Shown: positions 21,430 through 32,351, numbered from the stretch's first letter. The stretch: 64,000 nt of DNA from Reticulitermes speratus (GCA_021186555.1 JAJKFL010000011.1:6782001-6846000); one strand, 5' to 3'. Numbers and translations are program-made. The notes: a model not told the origin generated them from the letters alone.

Positions 21430-21705
21430 TAGAGGTTACCCCCATGACATGCCTGGACAGGCACAGAGGAAAGGCGCATATATAGTTCCAACCCATTCGC
21501 AGCCCGACGCTAAAGGGAGATCAGCACCATGTTCCGGCCGCTTTGCCCCCTGGAATGAGCCGGTAACCATTATGTAGCAGACTGGGTGGGCCTCGGGGCC
21601 GGTCTGGAGGTTACGGAAAATCTCACCCCCACCGGGACTGGATCCCTGGACCGTCCAGCCCATAGCGAGTCGCTATACTGACTACGATATGCCGACCGCC
21701 TACAT
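21430..21705 (-). repeat. SINE2-type copy, second in tandem
   Basis: The minus strand has the tRNA-like head TAGTCAGTATAGCGACTCGC, TATGGGCTGGACGGTCC, then the body with CCAGACCGGCCCCGAGGCC and AGCGGCCGGAACATGG. It has diverged more in the tail than the neighbouring copy. Two head-to-tail SINEs suggest insertion near or into a previous tail. Confidence 0.75.
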
Positions 21706-22049
21706 TTCGTGTACTTCCCGTTCGGTTTATGTCAGGCCTTCACAACTAAAAAGTATTTGATGGCGATAAAACATTTCTTAGTAAGCGCGTCGCACTCGAA
21801 GTGAGATATTTCGTGTTCTCCAGGGGATCACTGTCTTATAGTTCGGCTCCAGATGTAATGGTGCTGTTCGTAGGATGTCGTGTGAGTTGCCGTAAGTTAG
21901 CGCCGAAACTTGTTGGCTAGATTCAATACAGAAAATGTGGTCCTTCCCGAGGACAGAGATAGGCGGGAGTAAGTTTGGGAATTTTGACCTGTCGATTTTG
22001 AATACATGTTTAGTGGTAAAGTATTAAAACCACGCAGAAACAATCACCA

Positions 22050-22695
22050 TTGGGGAGTATACTTTCCGATGGGTTGATAGTTTTAAATACTTGGGTTGTA
22101 TAGTGAGTAATGACAATGATAGATCCTTGGAAATAGATGCACGTCTCACTTTGGCTAACAGATGCTTTTATGGTCTGATGGATCATATGAAATCAAGACA
22201 CTTGTCCAGAAAGACTAAAACACTTTTATACAAGACTCTGATAAGACCAGTTTTAAAGTATGGTGCAGAGACTTGGGCACTGTCCAAATCAGATGAAGCA
22301 GGCTTGGGGGTTTTGAACGGAAGATTTTCCGTAAAATCTATGGCGCAGTACTGGATGGAGGAAGGTGGCGCCGAAGAACTAATAACGAACTGTACCAACT
22401 GTATAATGATTATGATTTGGTAAAGTTTATAAAGTTAAGTAGACTCAGTTGGGCAGGACATGTCTTCCGGTTAAATGAAAGTGATCCTGCAAGAAAAGTG
22501 TTACTAACTGGGCCAGGAGGACAGCGTCCAAGAGGAAGGCCTAAATTACGTTGGGAGGAAGGTATTGAGGAGGATGCAGCGAGAGCAGGGTTCAGAAACT
22601 GGAAGAAAACCGCAGCTAATCGAGAGGAATGGCGGAATCTCTTGAAGGAGGCTTTGGCCCACCCCGGGCTGTAACGCCAATGGAAGAAGAAGAAG
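22050..22695 (+). mobile_element. Non-LTR retrotransposon 3' end (second RTE-like family)
   Basis: The translation yields MGCIVSNDNDRSLEIDARLT, KTLLYKTLIRPVLKYGAETW, then after a frameshift SRLSWAGHVFRLNESDPARK, GQRPRGRPKLRWEEGIEEDA and NREEWRNLLKEALAHPGL. This is the thumb and C-terminal part of a LINE reverse transcriptase, with the stop followed by GGAAGAAGAAGAAG. The family differs from the copies at 11, 12.8 and 14 kb. Confidence 0.85.
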
Positions 22696-23092
22696 ATTTT
22701 GAATACAATTTCACCAAACATGATCTCCCGTCTTTTCTTTTTTGTATGAAAAGGAGGTGGACTTAATTCAAGAAGCAGGAATTTGTGCACCAACATTTAC
22801 TATGCAGATATGAAGGGGTGACCATTCCCATTTTTGGAAGCACTGGAAAGATGGGGGCGTCATGCAACATTCGTGGTTACAACTCCAGATGAAGTCGTTA
22901 GTGATATTTTTACTATCACAGGAAGAATTTTTCGAGAGCACATGCGGTCCACGGCCCATATGTTGTACACAGTGGTTTAAGATATCACATCTTCCATCCT
23001 TATGTCTTTCTTCCTAATAACATCTGAAGCATGTGATCGTTTCGGGGGGGGGGGGGGGGGGGTGAATTTTTATACCGCACATAATGCCGCTA

Positions 23093-23364
23093 CCGATCCC
23101 AGTGGCCGTGCGGTCTAAGGCGTGGGTCTTCGGCCGCTCGCTTGCTAGGATCGTGGGTTCGAATCCCACTGGGGGCATGGATGTTTGTCTCTTGTGAGTG
23201 TTGTGTGTTGTTGTCAGGTAGAGGCCTCTGCGACGAGCCGATCCCTCGTCCAGAGGAGTCCTACCGACTGTGGTGTGTCTTTCAGTGTGATCAAAAGGAA
23301 TTACAAACCTCGACACTGAAACGGGAAACCGGAGTAGGTAGAAGAGGACGACTTAAAAAAAGAA
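23093..23364 (+). repeat. SINE1 body-b monomer, copy D
   Basis: Runs from CCGATCCCAGTGGCCGTGCG through the B box GGTTCGAATCCCACTGGG to a tail ending in AAAAAAAGAA. A perfect 12-bp target duplication, ATAATGCCGCTA, lies at 23081-23092 and 23365-23376. The 3' portion differs from other copies (GATCAAAAGGAATTAC..). Confidence 0.85.
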
Positions 23365-23863
23365 ATAATGCCGCTAAGTGTCACGTTGTCTCTGCACCCT
23401 ATGGTATATAACATGATGTTTAATAAATTTAGTTCTTACTACGCTGCTTGTGGAACTGCTCGCCGTTTTAACGCCCTCGGTATTTTAAAATGTTCTATCG
23501 TCAGTAGTACCAACATGACGGCTTTTCGAAATTTGTAGAATATAGCGACTCTAGTGCAACTTCATATCGCGTCGTTAAACGTCGTGTGTAAGAGATAGTA
23601 CCAACTTTCTAAATGTAATTATTATGCATAATGTAAGAAAGAGCATAGTGGCAGAGCAAAATCTGTATTTAACTTTCGATTTGACTGCAGTATCTAACAA
23701 CCCATTGGAGCTGGTAAGAAAAACTTAGCATGGAGGTATATCGTAAGCGTGGGCCAAATTCTGTATAAAATGTTGTATATGTGTTAGTGATAACATGTGA
23801 GTTCATATGTGTGTGTGTGTGTGTGTGTATGTGTGCGCGCGTATATATATATACAGTGTGTTG

Positions 23864-24510
23864 GGCCGGGATAGCGTAGTCGGTTATAGCGATTACGCTA
23901 CGAGCTGGACGGTCCGGGGATCGAATGCCGATCCCAGTGGCCGCGCGATCTAAGGCGTGGGTCTTCGGCCGCTCGCTTACTAGGATCGTGGGTTCGAATT
24001 CCACCGGGGGCATGGATGTGTGTGTTGTGTTTGTCGTAAGGACGGTAGTGTAGAACGTAAAGTGACATGAAGGACGATAGGCTTTAAACAGTACAAAAAT
24101 GGATCAAAGGGGAAAAACCCCGGACAGGCAAAAAAAAAAATCCTGCCTAGGGCATGGATGTTTGTGTTGTGTTTGTTGTAAGGATGGTAGCATGGAACGT
24201 AAAGTGACATGAAGGACGAAAGGATTTAAATACTACAAAAATGGATCAAAGGGGATAAAACCCCGAACAGGCAAAAAAAAAATCCCGGTGGGGGCGAGTT
24301 TTTTCGCAGCCGTCCAGACCGGCCCTGGGGCCCACCCAGCCTCCTATACAATGGGTACCGGGTCTTTTTCCCGGGGGTAAAGCGGCCGGAGCGTGAAGTT
24401 GACCACCCACCCTTATCTAGTGCCAGGGTTAAAGAAAGAATAGAGCTATACCTCTACTCCCCCTCTGGGCCTTCATGGCCTGGTCTAGGGAGAACTTTAC
24501 TTTACTTTAT
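23864..24510 (+). repeat. SINE2 copy interrupted at its B box by SINE1 units
   Basis: The SINE2 head (GGGCCGGGATAGCGTAGTCG.., ..GGTCCGGGGATCGAAT) stops at 23926. SINE1 sequence fills 23927-24282. The SINE2 body resumes at TCCCGGTGGGGGCGAG (24283) and ends CTTTACTTTA. Rejoining gives a normal GATCGAATCCCGGTGG B box, so the insertion point is exact to a few bases. Confidence 0.88.
23927..24282 (+). repeat. SINE1 body-a insertion plus a second body-a tail
   Basis: A full head and body a (23927-24139, ending in an A run) is followed directly by a second body-a tail (24140-24282) that starts TCCTGCCTAGGGCATGG and also ends in an A run. The second copy lacks its own head. This fits one SINE1 unit inside the B box of another, both inside SINE2, with one head lost. 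Confidence 0.8.
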
Positions 24511-24511
24511 A

Positions 24512-25228
24512 TACAGGGTGTTTCGCATAAGGTGTGCCAAACTTCAGGATGTTATTTTGTGTGTCTTTTTGAGTAAAACATGTTTTTGATTAGATAATAT
24601 TAAAGAATATCGATTGTCAGGCATGTTAACTGATTACTGGTCAAAACATCCGCCGTTCTGTATTCACAATTCTACGCTCTCAAAACTTAATCTGTTGCCT
24701 TTCTGATAATTTCGTAATTTACCCCTATGCAGTCAGCGGATTTCGTGATCCGCTGTAATAGTTCTCTTGACTGCGATTTTTGCCGGTAGACCTTACAAGA
24801 AGTAGTCACGGTTCGTGAGATCTTGTGACTTCGTAACTACGTAAACAAACATAACTATTTTGGTAACATAACCAAAAATGTATGTCTGTCTTTTGTGGTA
24901 CTCGTATTATCTGGCAAATAGTTTTCTTTCGGTGTTGTAAGACTTAATTGCTGCCTTTGTTATTTTGTGTTATGAGAAAAATGCTCTACAGCAGGTTACG
25001 ACATAGTAGATATCTTTCACTTGTGGTGATATCTGACACACAAGTTTATTTTATGTGTGCAGTATGATAAAACGCATGCACTGTAAATTTTTCTGTTACA
25101 GCCGTGTACGTAAATCAAAATTCTCTTAGTGGTGTGACGGTTGATAGTGGGGTGTACGTGGATAGAGCTGTTTTTACCCAAAATAAATTCGAAATTAACG
25201 CCCTGAAGTTTGGAACATTCCGTATATA
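24512..25228. mobile_element. TIR element, TACAGGGTGT-type ends
   Basis: The left end TATACAGGGTGTTTCGCATA.., then CCAAACTTCAGGATGTTA, is mirrored by TAACGCCCTGAAGTTTGGAA..CCGTATATA on the right. It is about 710 bp, with an AT-rich interior and no transposase ORF. The first bases resemble those of the palindromic MITEs at 7.55 and 17.74 kb, but the rest differs. Confidence 0.65.
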
Positions 25229-25369
25229 TATATATATATCTGACAATTGTAAAATAATTCGAAATGGTACTATTACAAATTAGGCACAGAAATGGAAAAC
25301 TAAATATGATATTATTAATTAGACCTCTTGATAGCCACATCATAATAGACTGACACATTTGACGGAAGG

Positions 25370-26120
25370 TTGTTTATGTGACTTCTGCCGAGAACTACGT
25401 TTGTCATTTGAGCGTTTTTCGAAAATCTGTCGAGAAAATTCAAGTTTTATTAAAATCTGACAAGAATAACTGGTACTTTACATGAATACCTATGTACATT
25501 TATGATAATATCTTCATGAATATTTCTTAGAAAGAGACAGTTTTCGGATAAAAGTTGTAGGGAAAATCAAAAAACACATTTTATGTTCAATAACTTTTTT
25601 TTTTTGTCGAAAATCGTGCCGTTTATGAGATAATGTGGGAAAATGTAGTAGAGCCAGACAGGCCACAGATGACAATATAATACGGCGCAGAGAAGATGCG
25701 ATTTGCATGCCGGATAGCTAAGACAAGAATACAGACACACTCAGACCTCCATAATTGTCTAATTCCGTCTCATCTCGTACAATGTTTCACGGCAACACTT
25801 ACAAAAACTGAGAAACTGCGCAACGACTTATCTGTCATTACGATCTGTTTAGCCAAATTGTACGTCTAAAGACGGCCATGAGCAAACGAACATTCTTTTG
25901 TTTCAATGCAGCATCGGGCACTTTACATGAAGACCTACGTACGTTTTATTGTTGTCGCAGACACAAATTTGCCATAAAAGCATTGTTGTGCAACACTCAA
26001 TATTTTATATAGTTGACAGTGACATGTAGCTGAACAACGCACATATTCATTGTTGTGTTTCCATCGCAACAATGGTTACGCGAAAGCGCCACAATTTTAT
26101 GTTATATACGTATATTGCCT
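25370..26120. repeat. Dispersed repeat family X, copy 2
   Basis: Shares GAATAACTGGTACTT, CATTTATGATAATATCT, AATCGTGCCGTTTATGAGAT and GGCCACAGATGACAAT with the copies at 8.4 and 58.3 kb. It extends further right, with a segment resembling the family start repeated (CTTTACATGAAGACCTACG) and ending near GGTTACGCGAAAGCGCC. Confidence 0.7.
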
Positions 26121-26349
26121 ATCTTGTTAATTTGTATGATTGAATAAGAAATTACACTGTAATGTTCTTACGTCTTGCTATAAGATTATGCAAGGCATTA
26201 ACTACTGCCATGTTCAAGGTTATATGTTGTTATTTTTAGTGATAACCTAAACATATATGACAGTTCATTGCCAAAATTCGGTATATAACACCGGTTATCA
26301 AACCTGCAGATTAGTGTTTATTTAAATCCTTTCCATTACTTACAGACTA

Positions 26350-26515
26350 AATCTGCAGTCCACCCAGCCTCCTATGCAGTGCTTCATAGGGTCTGTTCCT
26401 CGCAGCTAAATGGGCCGGAGAATGTCACTGGCCACTTAATCTTATCCTAGTTCCAAGGTTAAATATGCGAGGAGTTTTACCTGTGCCTTCATGGCAAGGT
26501 GCTTAATTAGGATCA
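26350..26515 (+). repeat. SINE2 fragment, degraded
   Basis: Keeps CAGTCCACCCAGCCTCCTAT, a GCTAAATGGGCCGGAGAATG segment and GTGCCTTCATGGCAAGG. The head is lost. It ends about 45 bp before exon 3. Confidence 0.65.
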
Positions 26516-26560
26516 GCATGACTGCATAGACTGTTTGTTGAAACTGTGTTTCTTAAACAG

Positions 26561-26671
26561 GTCTTGGATTTCGGCCTATGTCAGACGATGCGACCGCTCT
26601 GATTTGGTACCGGGCGTCTAATGACAGTGACTACAGGCACTGGACTGATCTGCTAGACAAGTTTCTGGAAC
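26561..26671 (+). CDS. nrv: Na+/K+-ATPase beta subunit, coding exon 3
   Basis: Completes G93, then encodes residues 94-129 (LGFRPMSDDATALIWYRAS.. to ..KFLE) and one base of codon 130. The LGFRPMP-like block directly after the IGSRPG motif is a hallmark of arthropod beta subunits. N113-D-S is a glycosylation sequon in the ectodomain. The acceptor is TTAAACAG|GTCTTG and the donor GGAAC|GTATGT. The incoming phase 1 and outgoing phase 1 match exons 2 and 4. Confidence 0.9.
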
Positions 26672-26713
26672 GTATGTGTAAACACTATTCAATTTTAGTT
26701 GTATAATATTATT

Positions 26714-26966
26714 GTGGTCTAAGGCGTGGGTCTACGGCCGCTCACATACTGGGATTGTGGATTCGAATCCCTCCGGGGACATGGACGTCTGTCTCTTGTG
26801 AGTGTTGTGTGTTGTCAGGTAGAGGTCTCTGCGACGAGCTGGTCACTCGTCCAGAGGAGTCCTGCCGAGTGTGGTGTGTCTAAAGCACAGATTATCTAGT
26901 AGTGTGTGATCGTGAAGCCTCGAAAAATGAGGCGGCCTAGGCCTCCAAGGGGCTGTCGAGCCATTA
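26714..26966 (+). repeat. SINE1 copy F, 5' truncated
   Basis: Begins within the tRNA-like head at GGTCTAAGGCGTGGG, passes a B box GGATTCGAATCCCTCC and runs through body b to GTCGAGCCATT. TATTATTGT on the left and ATATTATTGTA on the right suggest a target duplication. Confidence 0.8.
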
Positions 26967-27440
26967 AATAAATATATATATTATTGTAGTGTGACGTGAT
27001 AAAAAGGTTATGGCTGATTTAAATTTGTCATTAATACGTTGCATCAGTTTATAATTTCATCAACATTTTCTATTTGTCCCCTAACCTATTATCTATGGAG
27101 GTTTTGTACAAACATGTAGGTATTTGCATACAACTGAAAATAAATATATTTTAAAGAAATGTTATAGCCTTTAATGTACGTGTAAAAATGTTCTCTGGAT
27201 ATTGCGTAATTGGTAACTATAATAGTGTATAAATATAGGCTAAGATCGTTCAATGTATGAGTACATTAAAACTGTACACTACTTTTCAACCTTTCTTCCA
27301 CGGAGGAACCTCTAAAATGGCTTTTCATATCTCGAGGACCCGTATGTATAAAAAGGTTCACAAGCTCGAAAAACTTTTTAGCGGGGAGCACAAGTCAGTT
27401 ATTGCTAAATTATTGTTAACAAAATGTATTTGTAAAGAGA

Positions 27441-27442
<2 letters not shown>

Positions 27443-27473
<31 letters not shown>
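27443..27473. repeat. (AT)n microsatellite
   Basis: About fifteen AT dinucleotides in a row. Confidence 0.95.
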
Positions 27474-27475
<2 letters not shown>

Positions 27476-28148
27476 TAAGCTTCTAATTTTAAGAAAAAAT
27501 CGAAGCAATTTTCCTGTCATTCGAGGAATATTTGGAATTTTTTGCGGTATTCCAAAATTTATGTGTGTTCATTCCGTGATTGTTGTGGAACCCTGGCTGG
27601 GAAATGTTAAAATGTAACATTCATTACTGGGTGAAAAAAGTCAGCGAAATCATTTTTTATTTCATATTGTAAATATTGTCTTATTTCATCTCCAGATATT
27701 AATAAGATTGGAGAGTGGTGTTATGTTTTGTGTACGAAGGTTTTTCAAATATGTGTTAAATTCATTCATTGGATTTAGTGCTAATTTACTTCAGTCCCAA
27801 CACCTACTTAATTAACACTGCATGAAATTTATTTTTAATTTTATTTGAGATTCTCACAGTGCTGTTTGATGAAGTTCATTCTCTTCTGGGATGTGACTTA
27901 AAATTTTATTGCCTCCTTGTCTTTGTAAAATATGCATCATTTCTTATGCATAACACTTATGTAAATGAGATTTGTTTTTGATGTATTCCTACTCATTTTT
28001 ATGGATAAACTTTTTTAAAACTTTCACACACTCAATTTGCGCTATGCAATTTTTAATGTAATCCATATTCCGTGCAATATCTTGATTATAGAGTACTTAA
28101 TGCAAAGCATTATACAATCAGTAATAAACAACCATCTGTCCCATATGT

Positions 28149-28192
28149 CCCTCCTACATGTTTCGACCTCTACAAGGTCATCATCAGCGAGG
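28149..28192 (-). ncRNA. Hammerhead-ribozyme-like motif
   Basis: Minus strand: CCTCG, CTGATGA, T, GACCT-TGTAG-AGGTC, GAAAC, ATGTA, GGAGG. Stem II is five perfect pairs. CCTC pairs with GAGG as stem I, with one mismatch next to the cleavage position. The core is intact apart from the extra T before stem II. It sits antisense in intron 3, about 430 bp before exon 4. A minus-strand ORF through it (LADDDLVEVETCRRD) is probably incidental. Confidence 0.6.
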
Positions 28193-28617
28193 TATGTACA
28201 AAGGGTTACAAATAGAGCAAATTCTGTCACAAATGTGCACAATAACTGCTTTCATAAGCTTTTTAAAAGATTAATTACAGAATGGTACAGTTCAGGACCT
28301 AGCTTTATGACTCTCTAAGGATTGCAAGCAAGACTTTTCTAACTCGCACTTTCCTTACATTTCCCTAGCTTCTGAGGTTGCAGAACCGAGTTCCGGACTA
28401 TACATGACATTACTTTCCACATACAAAAAATGTTCTTGTTGTCATTAACACTACACTGTGCTATATCAGTTTTTTTTTTATTTACAATAAAAATACATTA
28501 TTAAAAGATGCAGCAATTTGCTTGTGTCTCTACGTCTACTCTTGTTTAGGCGCAGTAACTGAAACATAAGTGCACAAGAGAAATCTATGTTCGTTACGAT
28601 ACTCTTTGTGTTTACAG

Positions 28618-28799
28618 CATATCGTGTTCCACAGAAACTTCCTGGTGGAGGGAAGAATCAGCAAATATGTGATTTTGATCAGCCTCCTCAGACGGGTAAG
28701 GTCTGTGCAGTCAATGTGAAGAATTTTCATCCTTGCACGATGGAAATGGGGTACAGTTTCAACAAGTCTTCTCCATGCATCTTCATCAAACTCAACAGG
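28618..28799 (+). CDS. nrv: Na+/K+-ATPase beta subunit, coding exon 4
   Basis: Completes P130 and encodes residues 131-190 (YRVPQKLPGG.. to ..PCIFIKLNR). It holds four of the six ectodomain cysteines, C147, C159, C169 and C183, which by family knowledge form two disulfides. N178-K-S is a possible glycosylation site. The block HPCTMEMGYSFNKSSPCIF followed by KLNR is strongly family-like. The acceptor is GTTTACAG|CATATC and the donor AACAGG|GTGTGT, ending in phase 0. Confidence 0.92.
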
Positions 28800-29369
28800 G
28801 TGTGTATTAATCTTTTAATAATAAGCCATCTTTACACACAGCAATATTATTATTTTACTACTAACACTGTAGTCTTTAACATAATTGGTGATGTTTTTAC
28901 TTCAAAAGTCATCTTCATCACTACTAACATTATACGAGTATTGTGAGTGACATATGTGTGGTATGCTCTGAAAAACTGGTGTAAAATTGGCATAAAGAAA
29001 ACCTGTGATATGGCTTCAGTGTGTTGACATGACACTTGCGATGTGCTAACATCCTTTAGACTCCTTAACACATACAGCCTATTACAGCCTCATGGTGAAC
29101 GTTGTAAACTGAATGCAACAACCACCTGCCTTTTCTGAAATGCTGGTTGAGTGAAACAGTTCCAGATTAGATGCTATGGTTTAAAACAAACCAGCACAAA
29201 CTTCTCCAGGTCAACAGCTGTGTTGTCATGTCCCTCTATCATGGAGCAGTTCCCAGAACAATCTGAGGGCCAAAGTGCACATGACAAAAAGCAGCCTTCT
29301 GAACAATAGATACCCACATTCATTAAGTTACAGTCTCAACCATTTGTCAAAACACAACAAGAAAAGCTA

Positions 29370-29860
29370 ATAGAGTGTCAGGAAAAGTTAATTGAGACAG
29401 TTATCATACCATTCGTTAATGACACTTTTAAGAACTTCAGACAAATTGGCATCTGTTATACGGAAACTGTCTTCAAATGAGGCAACACACTCCAAAATGT
29501 TGCTGTCTAAAACCAAGCCACAAAAATCGATCTTCTCCAGAAAACAATTTGTACAGTGTTCTATGTAAATGTGGGTGTCACTGCAGTATACAGGAGAAAA
29601 TGGCTGAGACTAGAATTCAGGATTACAGAAAATAAAAATAATTTAAGCCGAGGATTAGTGGAGAAGTCAGAGATCATCCAGCACATGTTTGAGAAAGATC
29701 ATACAATCAACTGAGCCTTACCACTCACTGCAAAATAAGCCAAACATAAAATATAGGAAATACAGAGAAGGAGCACACAGGCCATTGCAGAGAATCCCAT
29801 CAGCCAACTGAGCATTGATTTCTCTCCAGTGTGGTTATCAATCATCAAAAGGAAATAGAC
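29370..29860 (+). mobile_element. Penelope-like element remnant: GIY-YIG endonuclease region
   Basis: In broken frames the plus strand gives NLYSVLCKCGCHCSIQ, then RLEFRITENKNNLSRGLVEK and SEIIQHMFEKDHTIN, then AENPISQLSIDFSPVWLSII. Order and spacing match the GIY-YIG endonuclease and the segment after it in Penelope-like elements (..PC.CG.., ..R..EH..N.RLG..EKS..A.H....H.I.., ..NPISQPS..ISPIW..). Frameshifts and stops make it a fossil. Confidence 0.6.
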
Positions 29861-30394
29861 AGCTTCCAGTCCCAGCCATCTGTAGCACCTGTGTAATTAG
29901 ACATCCTCTGCTTTGCTCAGCACCTCTTATCCTGTTTTCTTCTTATTACTATTCTACCTTCCTCAGGATGGTTAATATCACCAAGATGGAAGCAAGCCAC
30001 TTACAACAGCAACCATCTGGAGTGTACATATGCTTGTGTCACATCAGGAAGCAAAACTAGAGCATAGAATGGAATGCGCTTCAACTGTTGCCACTTCATC
30101 CCCTTGATATATCTGGCAAAAATCATTAGCTTCTGTGAAATTATGTAATGATTTTACTATTATCAAACAGGGGTTTCCAGTAGCTAGCCCTTTGATGTAT
30201 TTGTTACATGGCCATCCCATTCACCAGGTTTGAACACATTAAGTATAAATTCTGTGATCGTTACTTCCACAAAGGAATGGAACTGAAGGCGAAAGCAAAT
30301 CCCTTGTCAAACAAGCTGCACTAGCCTACTTCATTTTCTATTCTTTCACACATCACACACTGCAAAATAAAAAAAAAAAAAAGGTTTACCAGTC

Positions 30395-30462
30395 AAAGCT
30401 GCGTAATATCCCAGAAAGCACAGATCTCATCAACATTGCGGTGGAAGCCTGAAATCACGGTA
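30395..30462. repeat. G-family palindrome end fragment
   Basis: GCGTAATATCCCAGAAAGCA, CAGATCTCATCAACATTG and GGTGGAAGCCTGAAATCA match the outer end of the G-family elements at 62.15 kb. The hammerhead-like core is missing. Confidence 0.7.
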
Positions 30463-30963
30463 AAAGAAAGATTTACATCAAGCTTCTGGTTTAGTAAAGA
30501 TCACGTGACCATACTGTTTTTGTGATAACAGCATCAACAAAAACACATTCATAAATGCTGTCTGCCTAGTTCCAGAGCTCTTGTCTTACGAGTCCATTTC
30601 CAGTTTCTAAAGCTGTTCCCAACTACAAGACGTAGACGTAGACGTAGATGTGTGCAATTAATTTTGCAAAACTGCATTACATTATTTTCCTTTATAATAT
30701 GTTTTCATCATCCACCAGGCTTTTCAAATGAGCCTTCAACATACATCTAGTTTGGAAAAGTCATTTGCATCCCTGCTTAGGAAGGATACTTAATATGGAC
30801 TTTGAACCATAGTGGACATCTGATAGCTTTCATGTTCACAAAGTTTACTGTTGTCAGAAATGGATGCAACAAACAGCATTGAATTTGGCTAGTCTTGATT
30901 CTGACACCTATGCAAAGAAGTCCATGTCTCCTCTTCTTGAAAAGAATGTGCTTTATTTTATAG

Positions 30964-31062
30964 ATATATGGTTGGATGCCCGAATTTTATGACCGCAACA
31001 AGCTGCCAGATGACATGCCAAATGACCTAAAGGCCTACATACGTAACAGTGCTCCTGAGAAA
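30964..31062 (+). CDS. nrv: Na+/K+-ATPase beta subunit, coding exon 5
   Basis: Encodes residues 191-223 (IYGWMPEFYD.. to ..SAPEK), 33 codons in phase 0 on both sides. KLNRIYGW across the exon 4/5 junction is one of the best conserved parts of the family, and LPDDMPNDLKAYI follows as in insect proteins. The acceptor is TTTTATAG|ATATAT and the donor GAGAAA|GTAAGT. Confidence 0.92.
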
Positions 31063-31337
31063 GTAAGTGAAGACATTAGTTTCTAATGCTGAACACACAT
31101 ATCCTAAATTAAGACATTTAGAATAAATGCTCTTATAGAAAAATATTTGAAACTTTCCACGCAAGTTTTCTTGAGTTACAGTGATATAGATTTTTCTCTA
31201 ACGGTTTTCCTAAATGGCTATTCAAAATTTCCTGTACAGCTATATAAGGTGTCTCTACATGATCTATACAGTTTTAAATCATGTATTGTTCAGAACATGC
31301 TTAAGGTACGTTTAACGAATACAAACTTTCTGAAGGA

Positions 31338-31720
31338 TTACTCAAGTGAAATATGAAGGCCATGAGTGCCTGAAACTACATCAGAGTGGTATTCAACCTC
31401 ATACCACACTTTCTGGAGGACAGAATACAGTGGTTGGTTTTCACGCAGACCTTGTAATCCATGTTTTGAGCTCGTATGATGTTGGCAACGGAGAGACATA
31501 GACATTGTCTTTATCAAACCTCCAGCAGTAAAATTCCAAGGGTGTGAGATTTGGAGATCTTGCAGGTCATTCCACAAAATGCTTATAACAAACAAGAATT
31601 CATGGCTTACTTGGTGGATCCCTGCCATACTTAGTGTTGTAATTGTCATCACACTGTCACAACAGAATTTTTCATGTAAAGTTAACTCACACAATGTGCC
31701 TTTCTGGCCCACGTGCCATT
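31338..31720 (-). pseudogene. Mariner-like transposase fragment, decayed
   Basis: On the minus strand, frames mixed, there is a DLTPLEF-type motif followed by LQKVWYEVEYHSDV and a THGLHI ending. This is how the C-terminal part of many insect Tc1/mariner-type transposases reads (proline-rich catalytic end, then LQ.VW.E...R.DVCR.T.G.HIE). Frameshifts divide it. No inverted repeats were found. Confidence 0.45.
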
Positions 31721-32351
31721 TTGTTATAGTAATGAATGTGGCTTTAGTAATTTTAAACCTTTGAAGAAAAACTAAAATACTGAAACAGGCCAGAATTGTA
31801 ACTGCTAATGATAAACTTATAACCTAGAAATACTGTGAAATATGTATTTTCCTACATGGACACACATACATATAATAGCGTAACTTTTACTTTTAACCTG
31901 TAGACTATGTATTGTATAAGGCCATATAAACTCACTATTTCTGTATGTAGACTTGTGTATCGCCCAGTGATGGTTAAGTGATTAATCAAAATGTGTAGGC
32001 AAATGTAACAAACAGGTATTGTTATACATTTAAAACTGAATTTTGAAGATGTGTAGTAGAATATTGTTTGCTCAGTGCATGGTTTTGATGAAAGAATTCT
32101 AGATTATAGAAACAGTCCTTCTCACAACTTCTTCTGTGTGTAGTGTAAGCTACATAAATTTAAATGAGAATTATAACATTTAGGAGTTAAACATGTTTCA
32201 TTACTTCAGGATTTGAACCACAGAAAATAAAATTTCATCATAATAATATTTGTTATATCTTTATGTGTAACAACCCGTTGTGATGAATAAGGAACCACGG
32301 AAAGGAAGGCAGTCAGTCACAACTACATTTGTAATACATTACTGAATGATA

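Larger units (their letters stand above)
20595..26560 (+). other. Intron 2 of the beta-subunit gene
   Basis: About 6 kb (counted from the first donor). After the 66-bp array it carries SINE2 copies, a LINE 3' end, SINE1 copies with nesting, a TIR element at 24.5-25.2 kb and a family X copy. I see nothing recognisable in about 20890-21175, 21705-22045, 22700-23040 and 23370-23800, and only simple repeats at 23044-23062 (G run) and 23809-23853 (GT and AT). Confidence 0.7.
26672..28617 (+). other. Intron 3 of the beta-subunit gene
   Basis: Contains a 5'-truncated SINE1 near the start, an (AT)n run at 27443-27473 and a minus-strand hammerhead-like motif at 28149-28192. The stretches 26990-27440 and 27480-28140 are AT-rich and show nothing I recognise, as does 28200-28610. 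Confidence 0.7.
28800..30963 (+). other. Intron 4 of the beta-subunit gene
   Basis: Contains the remnant of a Penelope-type endonuclease (about 29370-29860) and a short G-family fragment at 30395-30462. An A run lies at about 30368-30382. The rest (28930-29280, 29870-30360, 30470-30960) shows nothing I can name. The plus-strand 119-codon ORF over exon 4 runs into this intron by chance. Confidence 0.65.

Noticed and set aside
22410-22796. 128-codon minus-strand ORF
   Set aside because: It lies opposite the LINE reverse-transcriptase fragment at 22417-22674, whose translation is clearly the meaningful one.
28042-28242. Minus-strand ORF with LADDDLVEVETCRRD as a gene
   Set aside because: It is the antisense reading of the hammerhead-like motif and its flanks, and such readings recur wherever the motif occurs.
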